From: Isoetes taiwanensis
Taxonomy: Eukaryota > Streptophyta > Lycopodiopsida > Isoetales > Isoetaceae
Assembly: GCA_021234155.1 (NCBI GenBank)
Contig: JAJEKV010000469.1
Location: 1-64,000, forward strand
Length of the DNA stretch: 64,000 nucleotides
Direction of reading: 5' to 3'
Position numbers and translations under genes: made by a program. This document shows positions 21,170-33,212 of the stretch, in pieces. Below the pieces are notes generated by a model. That model ran no database searches. It saw only the letters and a program-made list of their open reading frames with translations, and was not told the DNA's origin. Within the stretch, counting starts at the first letter, position 1, and every line of letters starts with the position of its first letter.

Positions 21170-22330
21170 GACGTTCCCCTAGAATATACGATATAAATAC
21201 GTATATCCTAGGCCCACGTCACTATACAAATCTACATTAGTAGACTAGTATGCACCAAGTGTGGGGGCATGGCCAAGTTATTTACATAACTTAGCCAACT
21301 TTAGGAGGTGACCCAATTTCACATCGCTTCACTCTATAGGTGACCTGCCACATGGACGCGCCCTATTGGAGTCAAGTGGCCCTCACGTGAACCCTAACAC
21401 ATAAAAGGCCAAACCCTAAACCTAGACCACTTTTGGCTCAGGTTGCAGTAGCAGTCCGTAAGCACAAACATGGAGGAGGGTCATCTACTCGAACCACCTG
21501 CTAGAGATGGAGAATGGGAGAGCTGGGAGGCAGCTCGTCAAGAGGAAGGTTCTTGAGTGAACTCGGTTGAGTTGCACATTGTGTCCTAGTAGAGCTATTT
21601 TAGAAACTATAGTTTTGAGTATGAACCCTAATCAATGAACCCTAACTATAAGTTAGATGTATGTGATTAGGATCAGTTTATTATCCTTGTTATTTATCAT
21701 ATGATATATGATGATGGTTGATCTTATATTTGCACCTCTTGTGTATTGGAAAGGGGTAAGAGACCGAGTAGCCATTATTTAGATGATGCTCCCAGTTTAA
21801 ACCCATTAGTTCCTATTATTATGCGACTGTGCATAGAGTCTGGCTCGGAGGCTATGGGTGGACCGAGAGCACCACACAATGGGGGGTGGCAAAGTGGAGG
21901 GAGGATCACGCTGTCGGCGCTCTTGGGGTCCCATAGCGGGCTAGGCTCATAGTGGTCACGCCGTGTGGACCCGGTATGGCCCGCACACTGGTCAATGGTG
22001 TCGCAGCCGACTCTCAAGAGTTGCATCATCTTGGCTCTTGTTTTGGGAAGTTCACGGGTATGGAGGTGTGTCATCCACGATCCTCTAGCCACCCATGGAG
22101 TTACTGCACTCTGTGAAGGGGAGATGTAACCCTTCCTACCTCTCATCGGGACCGGGGAGATGCAACCGGAGTAGTCCATTGGGTGATACCATGAGATTGC
22201 ATCTCCGTGGGTTCTGATCCACGATAGAGCCTGATTTAGCCTATCTGCAAAGTATGCACAAAAGGGCAGATGGAGTGGTCAACTCTAACCATTGTCTATT
22301 GCCAGTCCAAGTCATTGCCATAACTCGGTC
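21170..22330 (+). repeat. Family A repeat, copy 2 (inverted relative to copy 1)
   Basis: Reverse-complemented, 22,080-22,270 gives CATACTTTGCAGATAGGCTA, then TTGCATCTCCCCGGTCCCGATGAGAGG, clearly homologous to copy 1 near 9,089-9,200. Its left part carries an inverted motif around 21,182 and 21,210 (CTAGAATATACG and CGTATATCCTAG). The minus-strand frame at 21,775-22,179 (134 codons) lies inside the repeat and shows no known domain. Borders are approximate. Confidence 0.55.
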
Positions 22331-24280
22331 TGTTCTATCTAGAGGCCCCTATCTTAGGGGTTGAATCGCCATCAAATTAGTGGACCCTTAGAATAGAATT
22401 CCTTCCGCAAGTAGCCAAAGCAGATGGAGCGTAAGATGGATAGATGCTTAATATCCATGTGAGCATGCAAGACTGACGCAGCAGCCAACTGCACCAAAGC
22501 AGGGGAGCGAATTAATGGAAGCAATGCAACGGCCAAGTCGTCTCCAAACTAGTGGAACCATGACTCAATGGGGGGTGTCTTCTAGCCGAAGCGGATGCGA
22601 CAACTAAGGTGGGAGGAGGCTATGCAAACTAAGTGTAGATAGAATGCATGAGGGAAAAAGCATAGTTTTCTTATGCGGTGATCAATTGCTTTTTGCATTC
22701 ACACCTAGAAATGAGGTAGTAGCCTAGCTCTTTAATTAAACTATTGAGTTGTGAACCTTTTTTAAAAACCACATAAATTATATAACCTTAAGTATAATAT
22801 TATGCAGGGCATTGATAGCACTTCATGAGGGCATGTATCATAAGCTTTAATGTCTTGTTGATAAATTATATATTCATAATAACTACATAGATAGTTTTGT
22901 CTTGTGTATATATCTTAGTATTGAGATAAAGCAAGATAATAATTACATAAAGTCTTACTTAAACCTCGCCAGCAAGGATGTAATTCCTTCCAAAGGCATT
23001 TAAGTATCTTCATAGGGTCTGGCAGTAAATATAACAAGAATTTGTCTATCTTTTCATAAGTATAGCAACTATCTTCCTATATATATATGATTAGTAGCAA
23101 AAAAAAAGTGATTTTTTTAAAAAAAAAAAAAATCCAAAATAAATATTTCAAGGCAAAAAACCTAAAAAAATTACATTTGGCATTGGGAAAGGGTTCCGGC
23201 GGGGAGGTCTGAGCATTACTTGGGAGTTCTTTGCGAGTTGTGCATGCTGCTTGAGGGCAAATTCGGGCGATGGTTTTGTGGTAGATAGCGATGTAAGCGT
23301 TAACCGTTGGGGGTAAGGTATGTTTGAGCGTTTAGATGGGCGCATCTGGTTTTTTTTTTTTGAAGCCTGTTGTTGGATGAGTTTTGCTTCCGATTGGGCG
23401 TTTTTGTATGATGGAAAGCTGAAAGTGGCCTTCTGAGAAATGAAAGGGCCGGATCATGATTCGCGAAAATTCAACGCCATGGAAGAAATGCACAATTTTA
23501 ATTTGGTAAGCCCATTTTCTTTTTGCCCATAGCTATTTAAAGATCAATTGAGGTGGTCATGCTTCTTTCTTCATTATCTTCTTTAAATTAAAAAATTTTG
23601 TGATTCGGGGTATCTTTCTTGAAGCATTAAAGGTGGAATACATTACATACACAAAGCGAGGGAGGTGCAACATCGATTATCATCTTTTCTTTCTACTCCG
23701 TAATTTTGAGCTTGCCCTTTCTTGTTTTCATCGCCATTTGAATGCTCTCCTTTCATTTTTTTTTTTATGTTTAGTTCTTGCCATATACATAAAGGCGGTA
23801 GTTAAACTAACATAATAATGAGGCGGAATGTCGGTGGTCGATAACCTCTCCACAAGGTATGATTGATCCCAGCAACCATTGTTGTTGGACAAAACACTTT
23901 CAAAATTGATAAGCAAGCAAACACCATTTTCGGACTTGCATTACAAGTTCTTGGTCTTTGGATCAAAGAAAGAAAATGAGAAAAATTAACTATTAGTTGA
24001 TTTTTATCTTTAAATGTCGTATTGAAGTCTCATGGCTCATATTATGATAATATTTATTAAGTCCATTGACTTAAGCATAAAGAGTTGGAATGAGCATTTG
24101 GGGAGCTAATATCGACGTTGTTGATCTTTGGGAGGCTCATTAACAATGGGGGCAGTAATTTAATTAGTCATATTACTGGATGTGACAAACTTTTACGTAT
24201 TGTGGTCTTCCTGCCTATTTAGATGTTAACGAATTTTGACCATCAATTGTACCTCAAAAGCATAAGAACGGAAAAAACAA
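22331..24280. other. Anonymous DNA, no gene recognised
   Basis: Mostly AT-rich with A/T homopolymers near 23,100-23,130 and 23,350. Weak coding feel only at about 23,420-23,510, an exon-like block that ends at a possible donor GGTAAG. I cannot assign it. It could be part of the gene whose fragment lies at 24.3 kb. Confidence 0.4.
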
Positions 24281-24329
24281 AGATGCACTTTCATGGGAGT
24301 AGGCGATTATAGTTCGGGCACATTTGTTG

Positions 24330-24624
24330 ATCTAAAACAACACGGTGAAGAAGCGCCATAAAGGAAAAGAAAAAAGTTCTACAAAAGTAGATTTAACTCC
24401 ACTTCATGAAGCATCAAAAGTTGGAAATATAGAGCATGTTCTGTGCTTTTCGAGCAAGGGGTAGACCCATATGCCAAAGATGTTGCTGGAAGAACACCAT
24501 ACATTATAGCAAGATAAAGAAACAAGGAATGCTTTTTTGGAAATTTATGGCTTGCCATCCATCAATGGGATTGAAATGCCGGTCCTTTAATGAAGAGATG
24601 GAAGCTGCTCTGCTTCGCAAATAG
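24330..24624 (+). pseudogene. Ankyrin-repeat exon fragment of an ANKZF1/Vms1-like protein
   Basis: In its family this protein is a tRNA hydrolase/release factor in ribosome-associated quality control and partners Cdc48/VCP. The plus-strand frame reads EKSSTKVDLTPLHEASKVGN, then IEHVL. After a one-base shift it reads EQGVDPYAKDVAGRTPY, then after another shift FWKFMACHPSM and NEEMEAALLRK, with a stop at 24,622-24,624. TPLHEA...DP..KD..GRTPY followed by a short spacer, FxxFMA.x.P and EEMEAA is the recognisable ankyrin-to-coiled-coil transition of ANKZF1/Vms1. The zinc-finger and VLRF1 release-factor domains are not seen nearby. Truncated and frameshifted, so a gene fragment or pseudogene. Recognition is from memory of the family. 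Confidence 0.55.
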
Positions 24625-26280
24625 CTTATCTTGATAAAGCATACAGGGTTTTGGCTTCACCAAGTATTTGATGAAGAGGTGGTGGTGATTATATAGGATG
24701 TAATCCTTCTCAATAAAGTGGACTTCGATTAATAATGGTGAGCTTGAAAGCTGGAAAGGGTAATATTGGATATCAATGCCTTGGCCAAGATAATCAATGT
24801 CATATCGTGCAAAGTACCACTTACTGACATTCTTGGTTGTCGAGCATATGACACAACCGTAATTTCGTTGTTTCATTACTTTATGCTATCATAGAATCAG
24901 CATCTTGAGCCTTAGATTAGATTCTTGAACTAATGTACTTACGGCATGCGGTGCGTACTAAAAGCACTTGAATTGAATCTGAGAGTCCAATGCAAGACAT
25001 CTACATAATGATAATTTTGGACTGTGTTTATTATAGAAACATCTGCCGATCACGGTAATTTTGAGTATTGTCCATTATAGAAGATGGGAGCGTGACTCTT
25101 AAAGATGGTGTATTTTATTTTTTTGAACAGGCGTGTTTGCTTAGTTCTAATCACTTTAGCTTTTGCGGTGAACGATGGTGTCCGGTTACTACGTAGGGCA
25201 AGAAAATGTACGTTATTATTGCCATTGTATTACCTAGGTATCTATTTTTTTTTTTCTAGTCAATAGCCCAATGATGCATTTGCGCATGTGTTACCAAGCA
25301 GATCAATTAAGCAAATAGACAATAAGAAGATTGGTGCTTCTAGGGAAAATGAAAATGCGGAGGATCTTAAACCTCAAACACACGAAGGATATCACGGCTT
25401 GGTAGTAATAGGATCAAGAGATTGCTTACAAAAGAATGCTTACGACGAATGACTTATTGTTTTTCGATATCTAAAACATTTTAAGTCACGCAAGTTTTTC
25501 CAAAGGGAGCGATTCATCCACCCTAATTTAATTCAAATGCTTTATCATACTTCTTAGTCTAGTTACATCATTATAGCATAGAGGGGCACTGTCGTCTAGG
25601 AATATATTTTAGCGTATCTTCTTCCAGCCTGGGAGTTAAAACAGCGGTGCCCTATGCTATTCTTTACAAAGAGAGGCCGGGTTTTGGCCTCTTCAACATT
25701 ACGCATGAAGCGCCATCTCCACTATATGCGCAAAGGTGCACCACATGGATGATGTTAGGTATCTTACCATGGCTGAATCTCCTCGGCGTTTGAAGCGATG
25801 TTGGAAAAACATTGCACTACATGGTTTGCCGTTGAGAACGTGCTTAAAAAGCACGATGCTACCCGATTTTTGATCTGAGCTTTTGCAACATATCTCAATG
25901 GTGGTTTTCTCAAAGATATGGGGGGCGATTACTTTGGCCCAAGTGGCGGTCATTATCATGCACCACATAAATCCACGTTGGCACAGGGGCCCCAAGCTTT
26001 ATTTGCTGCTTCATTGTCGGGAACAAGCTTGTAGCTATTGCATCAATTCGCCGCGGGGTCCCACATTTCTCTGTTTGGCAGGTAGATGGGGGCGGCCGCC
26101 GGTGCAGCGAGAAGCGAGGCTATGTTGCTGATGCGATTCTGGGTTATTGAAGATGAAAGCATACTAGCCGAGGTTGCCACCTTTTGAGATAGTCGGAATC
26201 ATTTTTTTGACCTTAGCATTCCATTCCGCGCTTCCCACAACTACCGAGCACCATGCATTGCATGACTTGGCATTATACAT
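24625..26280. other. Anonymous DNA, no gene recognised
   Basis: Short frames only. A 98-codon minus-strand frame (25,699-25,995) and an 82-codon plus frame (25,883-26,131) overlap each other and show no motif. No further exon of the ANKZF1-like fragment could be identified. Confidence 0.45.
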
Positions 26281-26289
26281 GCTTGAGGG

Positions 26290-26497
26290 TTCAAGATAAG
26301 CGTCGCAATTCGCGGGCCCTGGTAGTCATTATCTCTGCTTGTCTAGTATCATCATTATTCTTGCAAAGGTTTTCCTTGAAAACCTTTACCGAGGGTTTTA
26401 ATCCTAGTAGTAATGATTGTACTAGCCATTCTATGGTCCCATGACCTATTGGTCTCCATGAAAAAAACTATTCTATTCTATTCTATTCTATTCTTCT
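26290..26497 (+). mobile_element. LINE/SINE-like 3' tail with stem-loop and TTCTA repeats
   Basis: A perfect 10-bp inverted repeat, AAAGGTTTTC-CTT-GAAAACCTTT (26,365-26,387), is followed by about 80 bp. That contains CCCATGACCTATTGGTCTCC, a short A run, and a tail of about five to six TTCTA units (26,468-26,495). A 3' stem-loop followed by a simple-repeat tail is the signature of some LINE and SINE 3' ends. The coding part is missing or 5'-truncated. Confidence 0.5.
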
Positions 26498-29400
26498 TTA
26501 GAGGATGGTAGATTCTTTGGTGGTTCAAGGCTGGATTGTTAGAGGATTAGATGGCATTACTACCATAGCCATCGTTATCTCTCATTTACTTCTTACTCAA
26601 GCAAAATGCCAAAAGGTGTCTCGAGCAAGCGAGAAACTTTGCAACCAAAGGAGGTAGATACTTTTGCTTTTATGGAACTATTGTGAATGCTACAAATAAT
26701 TTTAGGGAGGAAGTGAATCCTTGGTGCAAATAGGATTTTTCAAAGGCAGTATTGGATGGAAGTTTTTTGGAACTAAATTTCACCAAAAAGGCTCTTGAAT
26801 CTCGGGTAACCAAATATCACAAATTTCAAATAAGTGGATAATATACATTTTTTCTCTATATTTCTTTCGGCTCAGATCTCAAAGGTAAAAAAATGTATTG
26901 GAACTCTTTGGTAATGGGTGGCCTCAAATAACATCCTTTGAAACACCACCAAAATTGGAACTCTTGTCTTGGTGGCCTCAAATAACATCCTTTTTCTTGT
27001 TTAATTAAATAGTCTTCTTGTTAATTAAACAGCCGGAAATTTTGCTTCTCTTCCTTATTGCTAAATTAAGTTGAACAATTGGCTTGGAATAGCTTGGCTT
27101 CGAACTTTGTTGTTATTTTAACTGAAGCTCTAAGAGGAAAAAGCGACCAATGCATACCATTTATTTGGAGATGTCGAATACTTTTGGTGCATATGGAGCA
27201 TGTGCTTAGTGTGCTCATAATAATCAATATGTGAAAGCATGAGATTTTTGCTGGCTAAATAAGGTGAGATTTGAATAGTTGTTCCTTTGCAATTTTCTTG
27301 CTAGTCTTTGCAAATACCATTCTTTTACCTTACATCTATATTAGCAATCCACGAGCACCATGGCCGGAATGCTTTCCCATGTCCTAAATACATTTCATTC
27401 TTCTGTCATTTTGAGGTATCTTTTATAAAGTCAATCTGAGGAAAGATGACTTATCTTGGAATGCGATACGTCTAAATATAAGCATGCAAGGTTACATTCT
27501 AAAAAAATACAAAGATAAACTTCACCCTCAAATGGAAGATATAACATCCCGGGGCGATTACACCTTTGTAGAGGCATTTAAGCCACTTCCCCACCACTCA
27601 CAGAGGCGTTTAAGCCTCCATCTGAGGTCAGTTCTTAAGAAATGATGTGACATCTGCTTCGGACTTTAGTCATTTCCATTCCATAGCTGAAAGCTCTGTT
27701 GTTTGTATTCTAGATGTAGTATTTTGTTTTCTTTATTCCTTACATATTTCTAATATTCAGACTAATGATGGAGAACATTCAGTCAACCATTTTAGTGTTC
27801 ATGACATTTTCAAACCACCCAGTGTACTCAGGTCCAGGAATTTAGTGGGGAACAATTCATGAACCCCCATATGTGGTAAGATAAGCCATTCTAGTATTAA
27901 AAAAATTTTGTGAGTAAGCTCATAAAGATACCAAATCTTAGAATTGAGAATCAGTATGCCGAGGAATTGTGGTGCGGTTATTGGCATTAAAAGAACAAAT
28001 TGCTGGGAACACATTTATTCTTTAACGTATTGATCGTCAGTGAAACATGCACATCTTTATGATAATGACTTATATGAAGGATTGACGAGGAATTGAACCA
28101 TGAATTCTGGGGCTAGCTCAATATTATTACTATCATAAAACCAGTACATAAAATAAATCATTTTTGAAGTAATACGTCACCACATATTATTAAAGCCACT
28201 TTATGTATTTGATCACCTAAGATAATCATATTATAATTCGTATCCATAAGTTCTGAGAATTGAACAAAGGCAGCAAACCACATTGGCAGGTAGATGGAGC
28301 ACATCCACTGCAGACATGTTCTAAGTTTTTATTATAGAACTTGAAATGTTTATTCTCCTCAAGACCTTGCCAAACATAAAAGTTGTTGATGAATAATATT
28401 CAATTTGTGATGTGGATGTCAGCCAAATCTTGGACTTGAAGGAAAAGCCATGTTTTTTGTAAATCTGATGTGGGTTCGGGGGCATACCACCTCTAAAGTT
28501 ATTATCTTATGATTTTGCCTTGCTTATACCGCCTGAGTTTTGGGCTTTGATTCCAAATCTGCTCGGCAATCTTTATTTTCAACATTTGAGCAGCGTTTTC
28601 TGAGTTTACCAAAGGATGAGCTACGTATCTTGCTGAACTTTGGGTCGCTTCCATTGTTTCCATGTATACGCCATAAGTTGGTATTCATAATCGCAGCCAT
28701 TCCGATTGAATTCGTCAGCACACGGTAAGAAAATGGCAAAACTTCTGACAAGTGTATTTAACCTCAACTATTTACATCAATTTGTTTACTTTCAACATCC
28801 ATTGTTCTTGCTCCTTCAAGCCGACGTCCCATATGCGCAACTGGTTAAACGGTTGAAGACATCAAACATTTGCCTTTGGCCCTACGCTATCCATAAATGC
28901 GACTATCGCCATCGACCTTCAATTGACATTTGGGATTAATGCGCCTTTGGCCACATGTCGTGGTAACGAAGCTGTGGCGAAGTCACCTCAATTAGCTGTC
29001 AGATATGACTTTAAAGATTGGCTGGCGCTCCATTTATGCGGTTATACAATCTGGTGATAGTTGCAGCTTTCCAGAAAATCTGGTGGATCTTTTTGGTGAA
29101 CATCAATTTCTGGAAAGGGTCGCGACAAAGGATGGGGATGCTACATCCGGTGCATACTCCAAATGTTCTGCCGATGGAGAGCCACCATTCGGTAGCATTC
29201 TGGAAAAGGTGTTGCGCTGATCTGCGATAACTAAAACCATACATTCGCTCGCGGACGAAACTTCGAGAACTAAATGCTATGTACTATTGCGAAAGATAGG
29301 TGTAAAACTATTACAACCGAATATAACTACCTCGATGATTGTTACATACCCTTACCATTTTAACCACTACTATGCAGACCAAGCTCTGGTTGGCCATTTC

Positions 29401-31300
29401 ACAACAAAATGATACGGTTATATCTTTTTAGTTTCCTTTTACTAGGTGGATTGATTACTGTCTTGATGATTGAGTCCGAACCATACGGAGGTATTTCTAA
29501 AACTGAAACTGCAATTACTAACTCATGTGTGTCTCTCAATACCTGCTATCATGGTAATCCATAACGAAAATAATATAATTTCATTGCAAATTAAAAGAAC
29601 ATCACAGCATATTTGTGGGTTGGTATTTGCATCTTTAAATTCAATCGTCTTCATTTCTTTAGGCAGTATTGGGTTTAGGCACTGGGGTTCTTGAAGGCCA
29701 TTCCTGTGAATTAAGAATGTATGTAAGGAAGTATTATACAGTAAAGGTTGATACGTACCAACTAAGTGGCGGGGAATTGGGGCAGCTCACCCTTACGGAT
29801 CAATCATTATAACCCTATTACCGCTGTGTAAATAGTGCAAAATACTTTCCAAAAATGAGGTATGATGACATATCTTCTTAAAGCCTTAAAGGTATCATGC
29901 AGTTAGTGAAATATAACATCACATTAAGAGCTGATATATCCAATCTACTATGATGTTAATGTAAATATACCTTGAAATTGATATGTAATTACATGTCATT
30001 AAGGAAGTCAGAAGGGGATCATCTGGGGGGTCCAAAGATAAATTTATTTAAAGGCGTTAACTAAACCTATGTCCAAGGTAGAAGTATCCCACGTGAATAT
30101 TGGAGCATGCAGCGGTTGGTGGAGGATATCTTCTAGCACAGAAAGAAATCGAGAAGAGCGGTAGACAGGCATTGCATTGGTGAAGCTCTGCATCGACAAT
30201 TACAAGCTGCTCAAAAGGTGGGCTGGAGACCATTGAGGATAACAAAAAGTAGGTAACCAATCCTATAAGTTGAACCTTCATTTGCTGAAGAGATCCATAG
30301 AGTTTTCAAGTAAGTCTCTAAAGAAGCACACTCTAATCTAGAGGAAGTATTGGAGATGGGTTCTTGGAAATGACGGACGATCAACGAGAATTGTTCGAGG
30401 AGGTTCTTCTTGGCGGAATCATAGAAGACAAAAAGATCTCAATTTCTCAAAACCTATTATGGACACACTTACCGATTGGAAGATGCTACGTGGATACTAC
30501 AAGCAGTCTTGAAAGCGGTACCCCACAATTCTTGGAGCAATGCAAAGGGTCTACCGTCAGCAGGGTAGTCAACCTTACGAACTGGGTAGGTGAGTGGAAG
30601 ATGGATAGAAGTCTGCCCATTAGCCACGGGAAATGTAGACATGTTGAGAAGAATAAAAGGTCATATAGGATCATGCATTGATAGAAAAACACCCTCTGGT
30701 CTATACCCACTATGGGAGGGAAGCCATCCTCCATGCCAGGCGTGAGGAGGTGTGGCATTGAACTCATCATCCTAGGCATTGTTATAGGCGTTGTCTCCGG
30801 CCCCGCGGTGAAAAAAATCTCTTCCTATCTTAGGAGATAAGTCTTGCATCCATGTAGTTAAATTAATTGTAAAATTAAATTGGTTAGCTAATAACCATCT
30901 TTATAATAAATAAATGTGTATAACGTAGTGTTAGGCTGACCGAGGCCAATAGAGCGATCTAAGGCGGGAGGGTCATACTCACGAAGACTTTTTGCGACAC
31001 ATATTTTGTCATAATGTGTTGCCAAGGGATGAAAATGGACCTTTAAATTATAAAATCTTAAAACTTTTTGTGAATATTAAGTGTGAAAATTATAAGTTTT
31101 TTGCATGAATAATAAGTGTTAATTTAAAGTAAGGGGCTGGGGAAATTACCTTACTATAACAAGTTATGAAATAAGGATGTGATCATAATAATTAACTTAA
31201 ATATTACCTCGAGGGTAATTGTTAAAAATGCATGTATGGGATGAGTTAGGGGGTTCATGGGGTGTCAAGGTAGGAGACTAGGTGATGATGAGGATAACAT
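26498..31300. other. Long anonymous AT-rich stretch
   Basis: No family recognised. A 58-bp duplication of ATTGGAACTC...GTGGCCTCAAATAACATCC lies at about 26,896-26,994. Exon-like frames of unknown identity occur at 28,540-28,728 (plus), 29,005-29,244 (both strands) and 30,364-30,681 (plus, 105 codons, starting METMDDQ-like MEMTDDQRELFEEV). None has a domain I can name. They may be relics of a multi-exon gene or of transposons. No LTR ends, TIRs or RNA genes seen. Confidence 0.4.
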
Positions 31301-31318
31301 CAATTTAAAGGTCGGAAT

Positions 31319-32130
31319 TGTGACATTCCGACAAAATATCGGTAAAATACATATATTATCGCCATGTCACTTGTACATGTCATGTGCGACATGTACTTGA
31401 AACAATATGCACCACAGGGGAGCAACTTCCTATGTTGCATCTCTTTAAACATGTGCATTTAACCCCTTTGCCACATGGCAAAACCCCACATGACCTTTTA
31501 ACCCTAACCCTAAAAGGTCAATGTAAAATTAAAAAGAGGAGAAACCTAAAACTTACCCCTTTTGCATTCAGCTTTCCAAAAGCCGACCAAGCCAAGTACT
31601 ATTTCGCGTGCGGGGCCGCCAAACCAGTTTTACTACGCCGGATCTCCAAGATTGACCACCTTAGCCTTGAACAAAAAGCATGGACGCATTCCAGGAGCTG
31701 GAGCAAGCCAAGGTTAAATAAACGGCAATTACGTTGTATAATCCCGATTTTTAGTCGGCAATATGAGCTGCTGGGCACGATGGTTTGCCACGCTGGCGTG
31801 TGAACGCGGCATGGGCTCAACACCTGCGGGGTTATGCATCACCATGGGGTTCAGTAATTCTAGATCGGCGGTAACCCTCTAGCCGCTGTGATGGGCATGC
31901 ATGCCTGCGGAGGAATTGATCTCCTCACGCCTCATCGGGACTTGGGAGATGCAGCCAAGTAGCCCCTTAGCTATGCGGCATTTCTGGTGGGGTTCAGACA
32001 TGGGCCTATTACGCCAAAGTATGCAGGCCCGGGATGGTCGTTCTGCTGACCATGTTCTTAACTACCAACCCAATCATGCCGCCGTAATTAGGTCTACGTT
32101 AACCGGAATAGCGGTGGTCGAAAATATCCA
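31319..32130 (+). repeat. Family A repeat, copy 3 (inverted relative to copy 1)
   Basis: Begins TGTGACATTCCGACA, an LTR-type TG start inside a short palindrome (TCGGAATTGTGACATTCCGA). It shares ATACATATATTATCGCCATG and ACATGTACTTG with the far end of copy 1 (reverse-complemented). Further on, 31,900-32,030 reverse-complemented gives TTGGCTGCATCTCCCAAGTC then CCGATGAGGCGTGAGG, as in copies 1 and 2. The right border is not defined and may reach about 32.6 kb. The 139-codon plus-strand frame at 31,384-31,803 lies inside the repeat and has no known domain. Confidence 0.5.
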
Positions 32131-33055
32131 TGATTGACAGGTAGGATTCCCCTTATGTTGATATTCGATACAATTTACATACTATGTTATGGTGAACCCG
32201 CAGCCGGTGGTGGCATGTTAGTCTTGTGGGTATTTGGTGGCCGGTGATTGCCGAGGGTGAATAGATGAAGCATCCGTCTTTTGTGATTCGTGGGGATGCG
32301 TCGTAGTGGGCGTGGCAGGCCAGGAGGATGACTCGGTTTGCCGATGAGACATGTGCCGATGGGAAATGCATACCAGTGGAAAAGTGTCGGGAATATTGTT
32401 GTTATTCAACGGGGCGGGAGTTGAAATGGGTGACTTGCTCGCCATTCCAGTAAATACTTCGCCTTGCAGCAACATAACGTTGTAATTGTGCATTTTCAAC
32501 GCGGTGGGTATTGTTTTTTTTTTTTTTTTGCAATGCTGAAGAGATAACCTATTTAGATATGGAATGCCTACTACATTCGAACGCGATGCGGCCCATATGT
32601 ACGGTAAATGGCGCAGAGGCCGGCGTACCAGGCTGTACTGTGTAGTAATGAATTGTTGCTTTCAAAGCGTGGCGATAATGTCTCGGAAAATAGCACTCTG
32701 TCGGAGCTGCTGATCAATGTGATTTTTTTACTTCATATACATAAATTGCTTTCCCATTTGCATGAACCTTTGATGATGTGATAGAGCTATAAACCGAGAG
32801 AGAAAACCTATTCTATATGAAATAACTCAACTTAGAAGCGCTGGCGATCCTTATGATTACCTTACGATGTATGTGAAGATACGCTTTGAGATATTGCATG
32901 AACCTTTGATAACGACGACCAAGCGAGAAGCCTTTGCTTCGTAAATTTAAACGTGAACTTCCTCAAAACTAATAACTTTCGTAGCATTGGCCTTCCTTTT
33001 CCACCTTTAACCAGCGGGCTTGACAAAGCTGGCCTCTTCGGCGGCTTGGCGTATT
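32131..33055. other. Anonymous DNA, possibly continuing an LTR
   Basis: A long T run near 32,514-32,529. No gene, TIR or clear LTR end. If the adjacent primer-binding-like site at 33,058 is real, this stretch would include a 5' LTR. Confidence 0.35.
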
Positions 33056-33057
33056 AT

Positions 33058-33212
33058 TGGTATCAAAAGCGGGGCTTTCGGTTGGTTTCCATAGGGGCTA
33101 TGTTGGAATACCAGCGTTGGACTGGTGGGTCATGACTTGCTCTTGGACACCATGGGATGGTGTGGTCTATGGTTTTTTCATGCTGGGGGCGAGCATAGTT
33201 CTAGTGGGAGAT
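33058..33212 (+). mobile_element. Putative internal region of a miniature LTR element (PBS to PPT in about 155 bp)
   Basis: TGGTATCAAAAGC at 33,058 is a near match to the initiator-Met primer-binding site. CTAGTGGGAGAT (33,201-33,212) is a modest polypurine tract and is followed by TGTAACAGACCTATGG at 33,213. That follower matches the LTR start TGTAACAGACCTGGG of element 1. The pair would enclose only about 155 bp with no coding content, as in a TRIM. The paired 5' LTR was not found upstream, so this may be chance or a remnant. Confidence 0.35.

Noticed and set aside
31499-31520. Telomere-like repeat (CCCTAACCCTAA)
   Set aside because: Only about two units, inside family A; similar single CCCTAAA words occur at 4,385 and 21,412 by chance.
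31384-31803. 139-codon plus-strand frame as a gene
   Set aside because: Lies inside dispersed repeat family A and has no recognisable domain.
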